From positions 27,497,501-27,561,500 of the forward strand of contig NC_134122.1 in assembly GCF_040939455.1 (NCBI RefSeq): DNA of 64,000 nt, read 5' to 3'. The DNA comes from Microcebus murinus. Taxonomy: Eukaryota > Chordata > Mammalia > Primates > Cheirogaleidae. Positions 21,594-32,838 of this stretch are shown here, piece after piece (the stretch's first letter is position 1; every line of letters begins with the position of its first letter). The notes beneath the pieces were generated by a model. It worked only from the letters and a program-made list of their open reading frames with translations. It had not been told where the DNA came from and did no database searches. A program made the translations under genes and the position numbers.

Positions 21594-22675
21594 TCAAAAT
21601 GATGGGACTTTATTTTGATGGATTCTTTGGTGTCGGATAAGGTGTGTACTTTGTCTAAATCTTTCCCCACATTCAAGACATTTATAAGGTTTTTCTCCAG
21701 TGTGAGTTCTCTGGTGTTTAATGAGGGTTGCACTCTGACTGAAGCTTTTCCCACAGACAGAACATCCATAAGGCTTCTCCCCAGTGTGTATTCTCTGATG
21801 TTTAAAGAGGTCAGAGCGCTGCTTGAAGCTCTTCTCACATTCTTCACACTTATAGGGTCTCTCCCCTTTATGTAGTCTCTGATGTCTAAAAAGGCTGGAA
21901 ATATGGCAGCTTTCCCCACATTCCTCACATTTATAATATTTCTCTCCACTGTGGGTTCTTTGATGCCGATTTAGATGTGAACTCTGTCTAAAACATTCCC
22001 CACATTTTGGACAGGTATAAGGCTTCTCACCTGTGTGTGTCCTCTGGTGTTTAATCAGGGCAGCACTTTGACTAAAGCTTTTCTCACATTCTTGGCATAT
22101 ATAGGGTTTCTCGCCTGTGTGGATTCGCTGGTGTTTAAAGAGGTCAGAACGTTGTTTGAAACTCTTCTCACAGATGTCACATTTATAAGGTCTTTCTTCA
22201 CGGAACCACGTCTGTTTCTCACATAGCCTTGAACGATGGGCATTTTCTCCACTGTCAGTAGACTTGTGAGGTTTCACCACATGATGTCTTACTATATCTA
22301 AACTCTGTTTGCATTTGTTCCCATGTTCATCACCATCAATGGGCCTCTCTGCTTTCTGAATGTGCTGACAAAGAACAAAGTTGGAACATCTGGCACCATT
22401 CCCAAATTCATTATTTTTAGAGTCTCTCCCTTCTGTGGAACCATTTATGTTGAGATCTGAGATGCTGGTAAGTCCTTGCCCTTCAGGAGAATTTCCAAGT
22501 TTCATTGTTGAAGGGTTTCTTGATTGCTTTTCTAGTCTGTCCTCATGGGTATCACCATGCTCAGAAAACAGGGGGGACTTCCCTTGGAACACTTCTTGTA
22601 GCCACCCCTGTGGCTCAGCTTCTAATATCTCTTGCTTTAGAATCAACTGTTTGTTCTCAGGTGTGTTCTCCAAAC
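21594..22675 (-). CDS. ZNF394: ZNF394 coding exon 3, zinc-finger array
   Basis: The minus-strand acceptor is tttcag, and the exon runs to TGA at 21596-21594. An acidic spacer of about 160 aa precedes seven C2H2 fingers. Fingers 1-3 and 5-7 have matching helices ([16 protein letters not shown] or [16 protein letters not shown] or QSTHLIRH). Finger 4 ([20 protein letters not shown]) has 11 instead of 12 residues between the second Cys and first His. Confidence 0.97.
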
Positions 22676-25600
22676 CTGAAACATTAAAATACAAATTGCT
22701 GCCATAATCATCTTTGTGCAAGACTGAAATAAATAAGTTGTGGCAGAAGAACCCCACCCCAAAGTCCCTGTTAAATATCCTCCAGTAAACCCTCCTGAAA
22801 TCTTTAACCTATAGACGTGCTCACACTGACCAGTACACATCCAGTTCTTCTCCTTTGATAACTCTGCCTATTCTCAGCAATCTATCTCTTTTACCTCTGC
22901 TCTGCCTCACTGCTGGGTAAGTCACTGCCTCATGAGAGGTCAATTTGGAAGGTGTGTCAAGAAAGGAAGCAAAGCCTTTATCCCATGATTGAAGGATGGT
23001 CCAACAACAGAAATCCTATTCACGGGATGAGTTGTAATAGCAGACACAGCTGGTGCCTCCAATTTCTGAAGATAAGGTCTGGGGGGGGGGGAACAATCCA
23101 GCACTGGCTGAAAGTCTATAAAGGAACAGACAAGCCACCAGATTCCATCCCCTAGTCCAAAAGCTTTGCAGCTTATTCTCCAGGAAGGCAGAACTAGATA
23201 AATTCAGGATTAGGACATTGGGCATGGCTGAGAACAGGATGGCTACACTGTCAAATCAAGGGAATCAAGTGAAGACTGACACAGAATTGGTAGAACCTTA
23301 ATGCACTCTCCTCTGCTCAGGTCCCAAATTGTTGGCTCCAAAGCTTCCATTCTCCAGGCAGAATGGTCAGGGATTTTTATGCCTATTCATAGGCTGTATT
23401 CACAACTGTATCCCTAGCATCTAGAACAGCACCTGGCTTATTGTGGATACTCCATAAATATTTCTTGAATGAATCTCTGTATGGAAAAATTACCAGCCCA
23501 GGCCCAAACACCTAAAGACACTGACATATGGGAATTCTCAAATCAAACAACACCTGATGACCAACCTCATAGTGAGGATCACCAGTCCACAAGTCCTGCC
23601 CCATTACACACAGTTTGGGGATGAAATTCTTATTTTGACTATTAAACACAAATGGAAATTGAAAGGTTACCAACTTTTCAGGAAAACCTCTAATATAAAT
23701 GCTGGTGAGACACATACTGTGTGAAACAAAAGAAAATTTAATAAAAGATAATATTCTCAGATAAATAAGATACTACATTCAGGAGACAAGGAGGCTATAA
23801 GAAAAGGACTGTTTAAAGAATCAGAAAAAGTGCATGAAAATATAAGTGATAACACAAATATTTCAGCATAAGGCTTGGGAAATACAGCTAAGGAAATCTA
23901 GAGAGTGGAAACAAAAGACAAAAAAATGGAAAATTGGGGTGAAGGGGTGGTGCTTAGAGTATCAGTCTATGAGTCCCAACAACCAAGAGAAATTCCAGAA
24001 AGGGAACAGGAAAAATTATGTACTCACAGGTCCTAGAGACAGGAGGCACATCACACCATGCAGGGCCACATGGCAAAGACCCAGGGTGATTAGGAGGCAA
24101 AAAGGAGCGAACAGACAGCACTAGGCCAGAGGCTTTATTGAGGTTTCCGTGAGAAAGACAAGGCAGGGTGAACAATTTAGGACTGCCTGGTACCTAGCCC
24201 TGGGGTGATTAAGGCAGAGGAGTACTGGCTTCCAGGGTGTATGGGCCAGAGGTGGCAGGCTCTGGGTTGGTGAGTTTGCGTAGCAAAGGCTTGCATCAAA
24301 GGCTGAGCCCTTTGCTATCTCTAAGAACTGGCTACCCTGGGAAGGATAGGCTCTCTCCAGCTAGAAAAGTTTGTAAGATGCCAAAATATAGTAATATACA
24401 GAATATTAAAAATAATATACATACCAAGGATAAAATATCACAATGGCATTCTCAGTAGCTACCTGGTAAACTAGCTAGAAAATTCACTATCTTCAAAATC
24501 ATTTCTAATATAGAATGTTCTATACATCCATAACCTGATCCAAATGTGAGAGAGAAATAAAGACATTTTCAGACATGCAAAGTTTCAAAAGATTTAGTTC
24601 CCAAGTATATGTTCTCTGGAACATACTAAAAGATATTTTCCACCAAACCAAGGAAGAAAATGTTATGAGATCCAGCAAAGAGAAAAGGAATTCCTAGGGC
24701 GATGCGAAGATGTCTTAGGCTGCAGCTGTGTTACAGGCCTGGGGAAGAAGCAGCCCACTCACACCAGAGCAGAGCATGCTCTAGGACGCATCTCTCCAAG
24801 GGGAAGAACAAAACTGCTTACACATCTGATATAACTGAACATACTGAGGGGATTTTACATTTCTAATACAAAGTTTGTGGGTGAACTACTGATCGGTAGT
24901 AAGAAAAGTTGGCAAATGCAAAATTAGGTATTATTAATTCCAGGGAAAACTAAAAGTTGTAAAAAGAAAAGATATTATGTAGGTGAATATAGATAATATT
25001 GAAACATTATATATCAATTAACCAGAAAGACTAACTATAATAAGAGAATTGTGGACTGTTAAGTATGTACATGAAGATGAAAAAATTCTTCCTCAGTAGG
25101 CAATCAAGAGACAATAACTGGAATTGGGAAAAAATAGCAGAATAAACTTTATTTAGAAATAGGAAAACCAGCCAGGCGCGGTGGCTCATGCCTGTAATCC
25201 TAGCTCTCTGGGAGGCTGAGGCGGGCATATGGCTTGAGGTCAGGAGTTCAAAACCAGCCCGAGCAAGAGCGAGACCCCGTTTCTACTATAAATAGAAAGA
25301 AATTAATTGGACAACTAATATATATAGAAAAAATTAGCCGGGCATGGTGGCACATACCTGTAGTCCCAGCTATTTGGGAGGCTGAGGCAGTAGGATCACT
25401 TGAGCCCAGGAGTTTGAGGTTGCTGTGAGCTAGGCTGACGCCATGGCACTCACTCTAGCCTGGGCAACAAAGTGAGACTCTATCTCAAAAAAAAATAAAA
25501 AAAAAAAAAATAAGAAACAGGAAAACCAATACCTGAATAAACAGCTAAAAGATTTTAAACTTGTTGCCTCCGCAAAGTTGAAATCAGGATTGGGAAGTGA

Positions 25601-27536
25601 TATTTTCTTAAGACTCAAAAAACACAAACCATAAAAGTTTAAAAGATTTGACTATATTAAATTCAAAAATCCTATATAACAAAAGATGCCATGATAAAAA
25701 GATAAGCCACCTATATAACCAATAAAGCAACAAAGGATTAGTATCAAAAATATAAATAACTGCTACCAAGCAATTTTAAAAAGATAATGGAAAAAAGGAG
25801 GGGAGAGAAAGGATATAAACAGGCAAGTCATAGGAAAAGAAGCCAGAATGCCCACAAAACATTGCTAAGATGCTTAACCTACAGAACTGAGAGAGGCACT
25901 ACTACATGCCAGGCACTACTCCATGTCCTCAGAATAAATTAATCAACAAAGCAGACAATGATCTCTCCCTTGAGAAGTCTACATTCTAGAAGGGGTAGTC
26001 CGACAGTAAGTAAACATGAAGTCAATCACACAGGATGTTAGATAGGTCTAAATGCTGTGGAAAAAGCTGAGCACAACCAGAGATCAGCTGCATGGGGGCA
26101 GGCGCAGAGGACAAGGGGGCTGTGGTAGGCAAGTTGCAGCATTAAATAGGTTGTCAGGTCAGGCCTGAGAAAGAGCAATCTGAGCAAAGATCTGAAGCAT
26201 GTCAGGGAGTTTACTTCGTGGAGAGCTGGAGGAAGAACCTTTCAGGCAGAGGGATCAACCAGCACAAAAACCAGGAGGCAGCATGCCTGGCATGTTCAGG
26301 AGCAGCAAGGCAGTGTGGCCAGAGCAGAGGGATGAGGGGCAGAGCAGGGGATGGGTGAGCAGGGTGGTGAGGCCCCTGCACGTCAGGCATCATAGGCCAA
26401 GGGCTTTCACCCTGAGTGAAACTGGAGCTACTGTAGGTTCTGAACAGAGCAGTGACACAGCCCAATATTTGAAAAGGAACACTCAAGCTACTGTGGGAAA
26501 ATGGCATGCTGTCAGCTGATAACACCAAATGTGGAGAAAGAATAATTTTCATATACTGCTGGCAGGTGTATACACTAGTTATCAGCTCTTTGGACAGCAA
26601 GATGAATACATAGTAGTCCCCTCTTACATACAGTCCAAGACCCTCAGTGCATGCCTGAAACTGTATGAAACCCTAAATATGGTATGCCTTTTCTTATACA
26701 TACATCCCTGTGATAAAGTTTAATTTATAAATTAGGCACATTAAGAAATTAACAATAACTAATAAAATAGAACAATTATAACAATATACTGTAATAAAAG
26801 TCTTATGAATGTGATCTCTCTCAAATTTCTTATTGTGCTGTACCATGGGAAACTGAAACCATGGGAAGTGAAACTACAGAGGAGGGACTACTGTATATCT
26901 CTAAGTATATGCTCTTCAGAGACTCCAATATATGAACAGATATACAAGCCATCTGCCCGTCGGCCTTCCAGAGTGCTAGGATTACAGGCGTGAGCCACCG
27001 CGCCTGGCCACATATTTGTTACAATAGAGCTATATGTATCAACATGGATAAATCTCAAAAATGTAATGTTAAGAAAAAACATATATTAATGCTATATAGT
27101 GTGTAGCTACATGTATATTTAGAGAGAATACAAAGCCTGAATGGAAATAGTTAAGTACCACAATCACCACAATCAGGAGAAGGAGCGAGGGGAATTTCTT
27201 TGAGGGAAGAAAAAAAAATGAAGCCAGTATGGCCAAGAAGTAAGATTTCATAAACTGGTGGTAGATACAGGGGATGCTCATTATCTTTTTTATTTTTTTA
27301 TTTTTTATTTTTTTTCTTTTTTGCTCAAGAAACTGAAATCTATCATTATCTTTTTAAAATATTTTTATGTATGTATGAAATATTAAAAATTAACCAAAAT
27401 AAAAAGCTGAACCCTAGCACCTGGCAATACAGAACACAAGGGTCCTGCCTGGGTTACGAAAAAACTCGAAGGCTCTCGGCCCAGGTCTGTGAATGGCAGA
27501 CTGGCTCAGAGGTGGTAGTGAACCCAGTCCTTCATA

Positions 27537-27616
<80 letters not shown>

Positions 27617-30600
27617 ACACACACGCACGTGCAGGCACACACACACGCACGCGCACGTACACACACGCACGCACGCACGCACACACAGGACCGTAAACCA
27701 GGAGAATAACAGCACTCACTGAGCGGGACTGTGCTCCCGTATTCCTTCTGTGTGCTCTCCCTGCAGAAGTCTTTCTGAGCTGGGTCCAGATGCTCCCATT
27801 CCTCCCAGGTTAGAGCCATAGCCATGTCTTCAAACATCACCATCCCCTGGAACAATACAAGATCCCCATTCAGTACTTTCTGTCTCTGGACAGCATTACC
27901 ACTGGTCTTAGGATGAGGCCAGACTCTAGAGAGTAAGGAGGGAGCTCTGAGAATAATGCAATAACTGTGGCTGAAGAAGCTGGTACTGTTGCTTCTCGGC
28001 CTCTGACTAGGATCAAGTATGGAGTCTTGTCGTGACCAAGAGTATCAAAGGACCAAAGACAGAGGCTGACATTCTCTCCTTATCCTGAAACCCTTTCTCT
28101 GGACTGTCTACACTATTTTGAGATAGGCAGGAGCATAATATTGGAGTTCTATTGCTGTGATTTATCAAAATGGAAACATGATGTAGATTAAAAATAAAAA
28201 CATAACCAGAAACTCCCAAGTTCCAAGGCTGGCTCTCTGAGACGCTGTTTCTTCACGTATGCAACAGATACAAATATCTCAAGCAGATGCAGGTACCTCA
28301 CCCACAGCAGGTGCTCAGTAAAACTGCTTTTCCCTTCCCTTGACCACTTCCATAAGATAATTAGCCAACCAGGTGATCTTCTGAGATAGCTTATTCAAAT
28401 GTAAGTTGACCATTCACAGAGGTTAAAGCCACAATTCTTAGAAAGGGAAGGTTCTAAAACTGGTGACAGAGACGTTTGTCTAGGTTCCACTGAGGGTCAC
28501 ACACTGACTCCAAGTCTTTCTTGCTCACTATATTGTTTGTGTGTGCGTGTATGTATATACATATGTGTATATTTTACTTTCTGTATAATATATTTTGACA
28601 TCTTTAAAAATCGTTGTGGCTGGAGAGAAACTGCCCCTCCCAGGGTAGCCAGTTCTTAGATATAGCAAAGGGCTTTGATATAAGCCTTTGCTATACAAAC
28701 CCACCAATCCAGAGCCCTACTTCCTCTGTCTGGCCCATAAACCCCAGGAGGTAGTACTCCTCCCTCAATCTTCCTAGGACCAAGTACCAGGCAACTGGGA
28801 CCACTGTAATTATTCAAATTAGCCAGTCTTAAAGTGCTGCCCATGTCCCACACCCCACACCAAGCATGCCCTGCCCTGCCCTACCATTCAAGGGAATCTC
28901 CAATGAAGGTTGTGGCTTGGGCCCTCCCCTTACTCCTGTCCCTTCTACCTCATGACTACCTTGGGTGCTTCCCCATGCAGCGCTGCATGGTGTGGCAAGC
29001 CTCCTCTCTCCGGGACCTGAAAGTATAGTAAACTTTGCTTTCCTTAGTGTCTCCTCTTGTGGTTGCACTTGACTGACCATCTCATAAAAGAATATAAAAC
29101 ACCATCTTTCAACGGTTACCTCTGGCCCTGAAACAGCAGGGCCCATCACCCACCACCCTCTTACTTATATCACATTAAAATCCACAGAAAACTCAATAAT
29201 CACTACAATGTGTGAGACATGATACCAGGGACTGTAGAAAGTATGATTAGGTGCAAAAAACCTTCCTGGACTCTTCCCTCCACATCAGATGGGCAGTAAT
29301 GAGGTCAGGCCTGTCCTTAGATTCTCAGTAGCCTCAGCAACTTGTACCTTTCCTTAGAATTTGGCTTCATGCCGTGCCTCCCTTATTTCTAGCTTAAGTT
29401 ACACCGTGTCCTTGCCTCTAGAGAGATGATGACCATGACAGTAAAAGAACATAAATAATTCCCACTGTGTTACAACTGCTTTTATTTTTTTTATTTTTTT
29501 TTTTTTGAGACAGAGTCTCGCTTGTTGCCCAGGCTAGAGTGAGTGCCGTGGCGTCAGCCTAGCTCACAGCAACCTCAAACTCCTGGGCTCAAGCAATCCT
29601 GCTGCCTCAGCCTCCCGAGTAGCTGGGACTACAGGCATGCATCACCATGCCTGGCTAATTTTATATATATATTATTTGGCCAATTAATTTTTTTTTTTAT
29701 TTATAGTAGAGACGGGGTCTCGCTCTTGCTCAGGCTGGTTTCGAACTTCTGACCTCGAGCAATCCGCCCGCCTCAGCCTCCCAGAGTGCTAGGATTACAG
29801 GCGTGAGCCACCGCGCCCGGCTTACAACTGCTTTTAATATTCAGTACAGTAACATACTATACAGGTTTGTAGCCTAGGACCAACAGGCTATATAGCACAT
29901 AGCCTAGGGTGTGTAGTAGGCTACCCCATCTAGGTTTGTGTGAGTATACTCTATGATCTCTGCACAATGACAAAATTACTTAATGACACATTTATCAGAA
30001 TGTAGCTCCATCAATAAATGACACATGACTGTGCTAGGAATCCTCAGTGCTTAGGACTGGAAAATCTATGGCTGCTGCTTATCCCAATGAGATTCCTCTC
30101 TTCCCACCTTTAAAATCAAAGTTGGAGAACTGTAATCAGCTGTTTAATAGTGATGAGACCTATACAATAAAATGCCCTGTAAATTTTTGTTTTTCATGGA
30201 GGAGTGATATGGAGTTATTTGCAGAAGTATGAAAGGTCAACCGTGAAAAGCCTAAACAACTGACATGCAGGAATGAAATAAGATCATACATATTAATATC
30301 TGCTAATGTCTTAACACCATATCATCACTCCATATTGGATTTTCTCACCTGCTGCACGGTATGTTTTTGATGAGTAAAACTAGTTAGCTTTGGCTTTGTT
30401 TGGTCCAGCAGCAGCTAAACGGGATGAAATGATAAAAAAACAAAAAGTACAGAATTAGGTACATTGGCTGTCCCTCAGTGAAACATGCCTTATTTAAATT
30501 CAACAGTATTCTACGAATTACAATTATATTGAGTCTGCTTTTGCAAAAGCCCACCAGTGCTGCGCTGCCAACCCTCCCTGGAACACCACATAAAGTTTGC

Positions 30601-31378
30601 AGATTGAAAAATAAAAAAGGACAACCATTATCAATGTGGGAGGAGGGGGTCGCCAAACCGTTAGAAAGAAAAAAAAGAGAACCTCACATTAAAAATGATG
30701 GAGAGTTTCTGTTCTAAAAAAGGATATGAGCTCACTTTTCATGATGACATCAGTCTTTGCCAAGTAGTCAAGTAAGACAAGAGGATGCCTTTCAACGGAT
30801 AAACAGTAATCCACGTTACCTTTACACTGAGGTCTATAACTCATGTCCTTGATAGATCTGTCATTTTTCCTGTGGAAAGGAAAGTTCATGCACATCCTAA
30901 AGTTCACACAAAATGTAATAAGGAAGGAAAAGGGACGTGTGTCGGAGTCTCACATAGCCAGAACAGACCTTTCACTTCTCACCTGGGGCGAGGTCCTGTC
31001 AAGGGCTCTCTGAAGAGCCCGCACCGCGGCCACAGCCTCCTCCCCGCTCTCCGGGCAGTGCTCCCGCACCCAGGACTGCAGTTCCTCGGGCAGGATGGTC
31101 AGGAACTGCTCCAGCACCAGCAGCTCCAGGATCTGCTCCTTCGAGTGCATCTCGGGCCTCAGCCACCGACGACAAAGTTCTCGGAGTCGGTCCAGCGCTT
31201 CTTCCGGTCCAGCCATCTCCTGGTAACGCAACTGCCTAAAGCGCTGTCGAGAAGTTTCCGGGCCCTTCCAGCCCCCGGGCGGGTCGTCTTCTTGATCTCC
31301 AGGTAAGTCTTCCTCCACTTTCACTGTCAAAAGTCCATCACGCAGGAGCGACGCGGCGTCCCTGGACCTCGCAGCCAT
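21594..31378 (-). CDS. ZNF394: ZNF394, SCAN-KRAB zinc-finger protein (3 coding exons)
   Basis: Predicted nuclear transcription regulator. Minus-strand exons 31378-30983, 27846-27720 and 22675-21594 join (phases 0 and 1) to 534 aa. The SCAN domain (about residues 41-125) includes [20 protein letters not shown] and [20 protein letters not shown]; it mediates dimerisation in this family. A VKVEE motif at 19-23 fits a SUMO site. KRAB (133-175) is divergent: after [20 protein letters not shown] the usual RDVMLENY is replaced by CRESTQKEY. Seven C2H2 fingers lie at about 338-530. The C-terminus ends HQNKVPSF, shorter than the human end I recall. Human starts 20 codons upstream, where this sequence has GTG; I chose ATG 31378-31376 (G at -3 and +4) because an in-frame TGA lies upstream and no ATG lies between. 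Confidence 0.95.
22676..24028 (-). other. ZNF394: ZNF394 intron 2, upstream part
   Basis: No gene seen. An L2/MIR3 end at about 23385-23475 (CTAGAACAGCACCTGGCTTA, CCATAAATATTTCTTGAATG). A G10 run at about 23082. Confidence 0.5.
24029..24362 (-). mobile_element. ERV LTR, minus orientation (partner of 28620)
   Basis: Shares CTTTGCTATCTCTAAGAACT, GGCTACCCTGGGA and GTGTATGGGCCAGA with the reverse complement of 28620-29075. Minus-sense AATAAAGCCTCTGGCC lies near 24130-24145. Confidence 0.65.
25171..25512 (+). mobile_element. Alu, full-length dimer (ACTC-insertion subfamily)
   Basis: GCCAGGCGCGGTGGCTCATG to poly-A. Linker CTACTATAAATAGAAAGAAA; right arm GGCACTCACTCTAGCC. Flanks AAATAGGAAAACCA and AAACAGGAAAACCA. 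Confidence 0.95.
25630..25890 (+). mobile_element. Old L1 ORF2-end fragment
   Basis: AACAAAAGATGCCATGATAA, AACAAAGGATTAGTATCAAA and AACAGGCAAGTCATAGGAAA match the 3' end of L1 ORF2. Broken by many indels. Confidence 0.65.
26611..26894 (+). mobile_element. Tigger/MER2-like DNA transposon
   Basis: Ends TAGTAGTCCCCTCTTACATA and, reversed, TACAGTAGTCCCTCCTCTGT form inverted repeats about 280 bp apart with TA at both borders. No transposase left. Confidence 0.75.
26950..27009 (-). mobile_element. Alu 5'-end fragment
   Basis: Only the first ~60 nt of Alu are present (minus sense GGCCAGGCGCGGTGGCTCAC onward). No poly-A and no clear target duplication. Confidence 0.85.
27538..27687. repeat. Compound (TC)n(AC)n(CG-interrupted) microsatellite
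   Basis: About 21 TC units, then about 14 AC units, then ACGC/CACG-rich alternating purine-pyrimidine sequence. It ends about 30 bp from the splice donor of the ZNF394 KRAB exon. Confidence 0.97.
27720..27846 (-). CDS. ZNF394: ZNF394 coding exon 2, divergent KRAB-A
   Basis: The exon is 127 nt, the KRAB-A exon length. On the minus strand the acceptor is ttgttccag and the donor is gtgagt. It starts [20 protein letters not shown] and ends in phase 1. The second half, [20 protein letters not shown], departs from the repressor consensus. A 150-bp TC/CA microsatellite begins about 30 bp into the downstream intron. Confidence 0.95.
27991..28034 (+). pseudogene. U2 snRNA 5'-end fragment
   Basis: GCTTCTCGGCCTCTGACTAG followed by GATCAAGTAT resembles the 5' end of U2 snRNA (GCUUCUCGGCCUUUUGGCUA, AGAUCAAGUGU). 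Similarity ends after about 45 nt. It is not a functional gene; it lies in ZNF394 intron 1. Confidence 0.6.
28225..28325 (+). mobile_element. MIR fragment
   Basis: CTCTGAGACGCTGTTTCTTC, then GCAGGTGCTCAGTAAAACTG fit a MIR 3' half. In ZNF394 intron 1. Confidence 0.5.
28620..29075 (+). mobile_element. ERV LTR, plus orientation (partner of 24029)
   Basis: CCCAGGGTAGCCAGTTCTTA and ATAGCAAAGGGCTTTGATAT mirror the 24029 element. It ends with CTCTCTCCGGGACCTGAAAG and TAGTAAACTTTGC, then TGTGGTTGCACTTGACTGAC. Confidence 0.65.
29485..29821 (-). mobile_element. Alu, full-length dimer
   Basis: Exact 15-bp target duplication TTACAACTGCTTTTA (29470-29484, 29822-29836). It interrupts a DNA-transposon remnant. 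Confidence 0.96.
29822..30035 (-). mobile_element. DNA-transposon remnant (interrupted by the Alu at 29485)
   Basis: CAGGTTTGTAGCCTAGGACC, AGTAGGCTACCCCATCTAGG and the end AATGACACATGACTG resemble a common mammalian short inverted-repeat element (CAGTCATG... family). Name not assigned. Confidence 0.55.
30036..30982 (-). other. ZNF394: ZNF394 intron 1 proximal part
   Basis: AT-rich unique sequence between the repeats and the SCAN exon donor at 30983. No gene or repeat recognised. Confidence 0.5.
30983..31378 (-). CDS. ZNF394: ZNF394 coding exon 1, SCAN domain
   Basis: The reading frame is open from GTG at 31438 (position of the human start) and from ATG at 31378. It ends at CAG|gtgaga (30983) in phase 0. 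The exon is GC-rich and inside a CpG island. The SCAN core is complete, including the [20 protein letters not shown] segment. Confidence 0.92.
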
Positions 31379-31870
31379 TACCCAGGCTGCGGCCTCGGCG
31401 TCACTGCCACGCCTCTGTCCGGTCAGGGCCGAACGCACCTTTCTCCAGCATATGCGGGCTCTCCCAGAGGCTCGCCTTCAGGCGAGGAGAGAGCAAACGC
31501 AAGGTCCTCATCCGCTCTCCCCAAAGTTGAGGCGCACCACCGTCGCGTCCCAAGCACCTGCCCCTCTGCGCCCGGCCTCTCTTCCGCACTTCCCCTTTTC
31601 CGCAGCCACCGGGCCTTAGTCCCGGGACACAACTAACCCAGGCCGGAAGTGCGTCACCGACTCCCCGCGGAGCCCCCCCCCCCCAGCTATTTCGGGGCCT
31701 CTTCAGGCCGCGCAGCGAGCGAGATGCATCTCGGTGGTTTACAGTCTTCCGTTGGTTGGGGGACAGCCGGTCCTAGGCCGTTTCCTGCCGGGCAAGAAAA
31801 TAACGGGCTTCCCACCCGATGGCCGAGCGCCAGACTGAAAAAGGATCCGCACTTGTCACCTCGCACAAAA
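30990..31870 (-). promoter_or_regulatory. ZNF394: ZNF394 CpG-rich promoter and 5' exon region
   Basis: The stretch is rich in CpG and GC, unlike its AT-rich flanks, and covers the SCAN exon and upstream DNA. CCGGAAGT at 31643-31650 is a strong ETS/GABPA site. GCGTCAC at 31651-31657 (TGACGC on the minus strand) is CRE/ATF-like. No TATA box is evident. The transcription start is inferred near 31.5-31.7 kb. Confidence 0.75.
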
Positions 31871-32436
31871 ACGCGCACTTCTCATCTCTCACAATAATCA
31901 ACTCAAACAAAAGACTGACACAGGACCTGCACTTTCCACCCCTCACAAAAATCAATTCCAACAAATGATTCTTAAAATAATGGGTATTTTAAAGACTCTA
32001 GTACCAACTTCATGGAAATATCCAGTTAGCTGGGCCTCAACATAGATTTGTCTGCCAAAACCATTTTAGGCTCTGAGCTGATGAAACAAATCATCTTAAA
32101 ATGATGGTGATGTGGACAGAAAACATCTAAACCCTGAAATATTTGAAAGAAGTTTATTCTGGGCCAAATTTGAGGACTATGGCCTGGAGCCACTCTCAAG
32201 AAGCCTTGAGCAAGTGGGCTCGCTGTGGCTGGGTTACAGTTCGGTTTTATACATTTTCAGAGAGACGGGTTACAGGCAAAGTCACAAATCAATACATGAG
32301 AGGCATACATTGGTTTGGCCCAAAAAAGTGGGACATCTCAAAGCAGGGGCTTACAGGTCATAGGTAGGTTTAAAGATTCTTTGGCTGGCAATTGGCTGAG
32401 TTAGACTTTATCTAGAAGACCAGAAAGGATATGCGT

Positions 32437-32775
32437 TTTTTTTTTTTTTTTTTTTTTTTTGAGACAGAGTCTCGCTTTGTTGTCCAGGCTAGAGTGAGTG
32501 CCATGGCGTCAGACTAGCTCACAGCAACCTCAAACTCCTGGGCTCGAGTGATCCCTCTGCCTCAGCCTCCCGAGTAGCTGGGACTACAGGCATGCGCCAC
32601 CATGCCCGGCTAATTTTATATATATATATCAGTTGGCCAATTAATTTCTTTCTATTTATAGTAGAGACGGGTCTCGCTCTTGCTCAGGCTGGTTTTGAAC
32701 TCCTGACCTTGAGCAATCCGCCCGCCTCGGCCTCCCAAGAGCTAGGATTACAGGCGTGAGCCACAGCGCCCGGCC
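32437..32775 (-). mobile_element. Alu (subtype X)
   Basis: Target duplication GGATATGCGT. Marked by CCCAAGAGCTAGG and CCACAGCGCCCGG, shared with the copies at 41839 and 54861. Confidence 0.95.
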
Positions 32776-32838
32776 GGATATGCGTATTTTAATATAAGTG
32801 TGTGAGCACTCTGGGAGGTCCAGACAGGAGGACGTTTT

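Noticed and set aside
21377..21949. 190-codon minus-strand frame over ZNF394 fingers
   Set aside because: Alternative frame of the finger array; it stays open because C2H2 repeats are periodic.
21600..22200. Regular 84-bp periodicity resembling a repeat array or CRISPR
   Set aside because: It is the 28-residue period of C2H2 fingers in a eukaryotic coding exon.
27414..27855. Open frames of His/Thr/Ser or Arg/Glu/Val repeats
   Set aside because: They translate the TC/CA microsatellite; only the 127-nt KRAB exon within is real.
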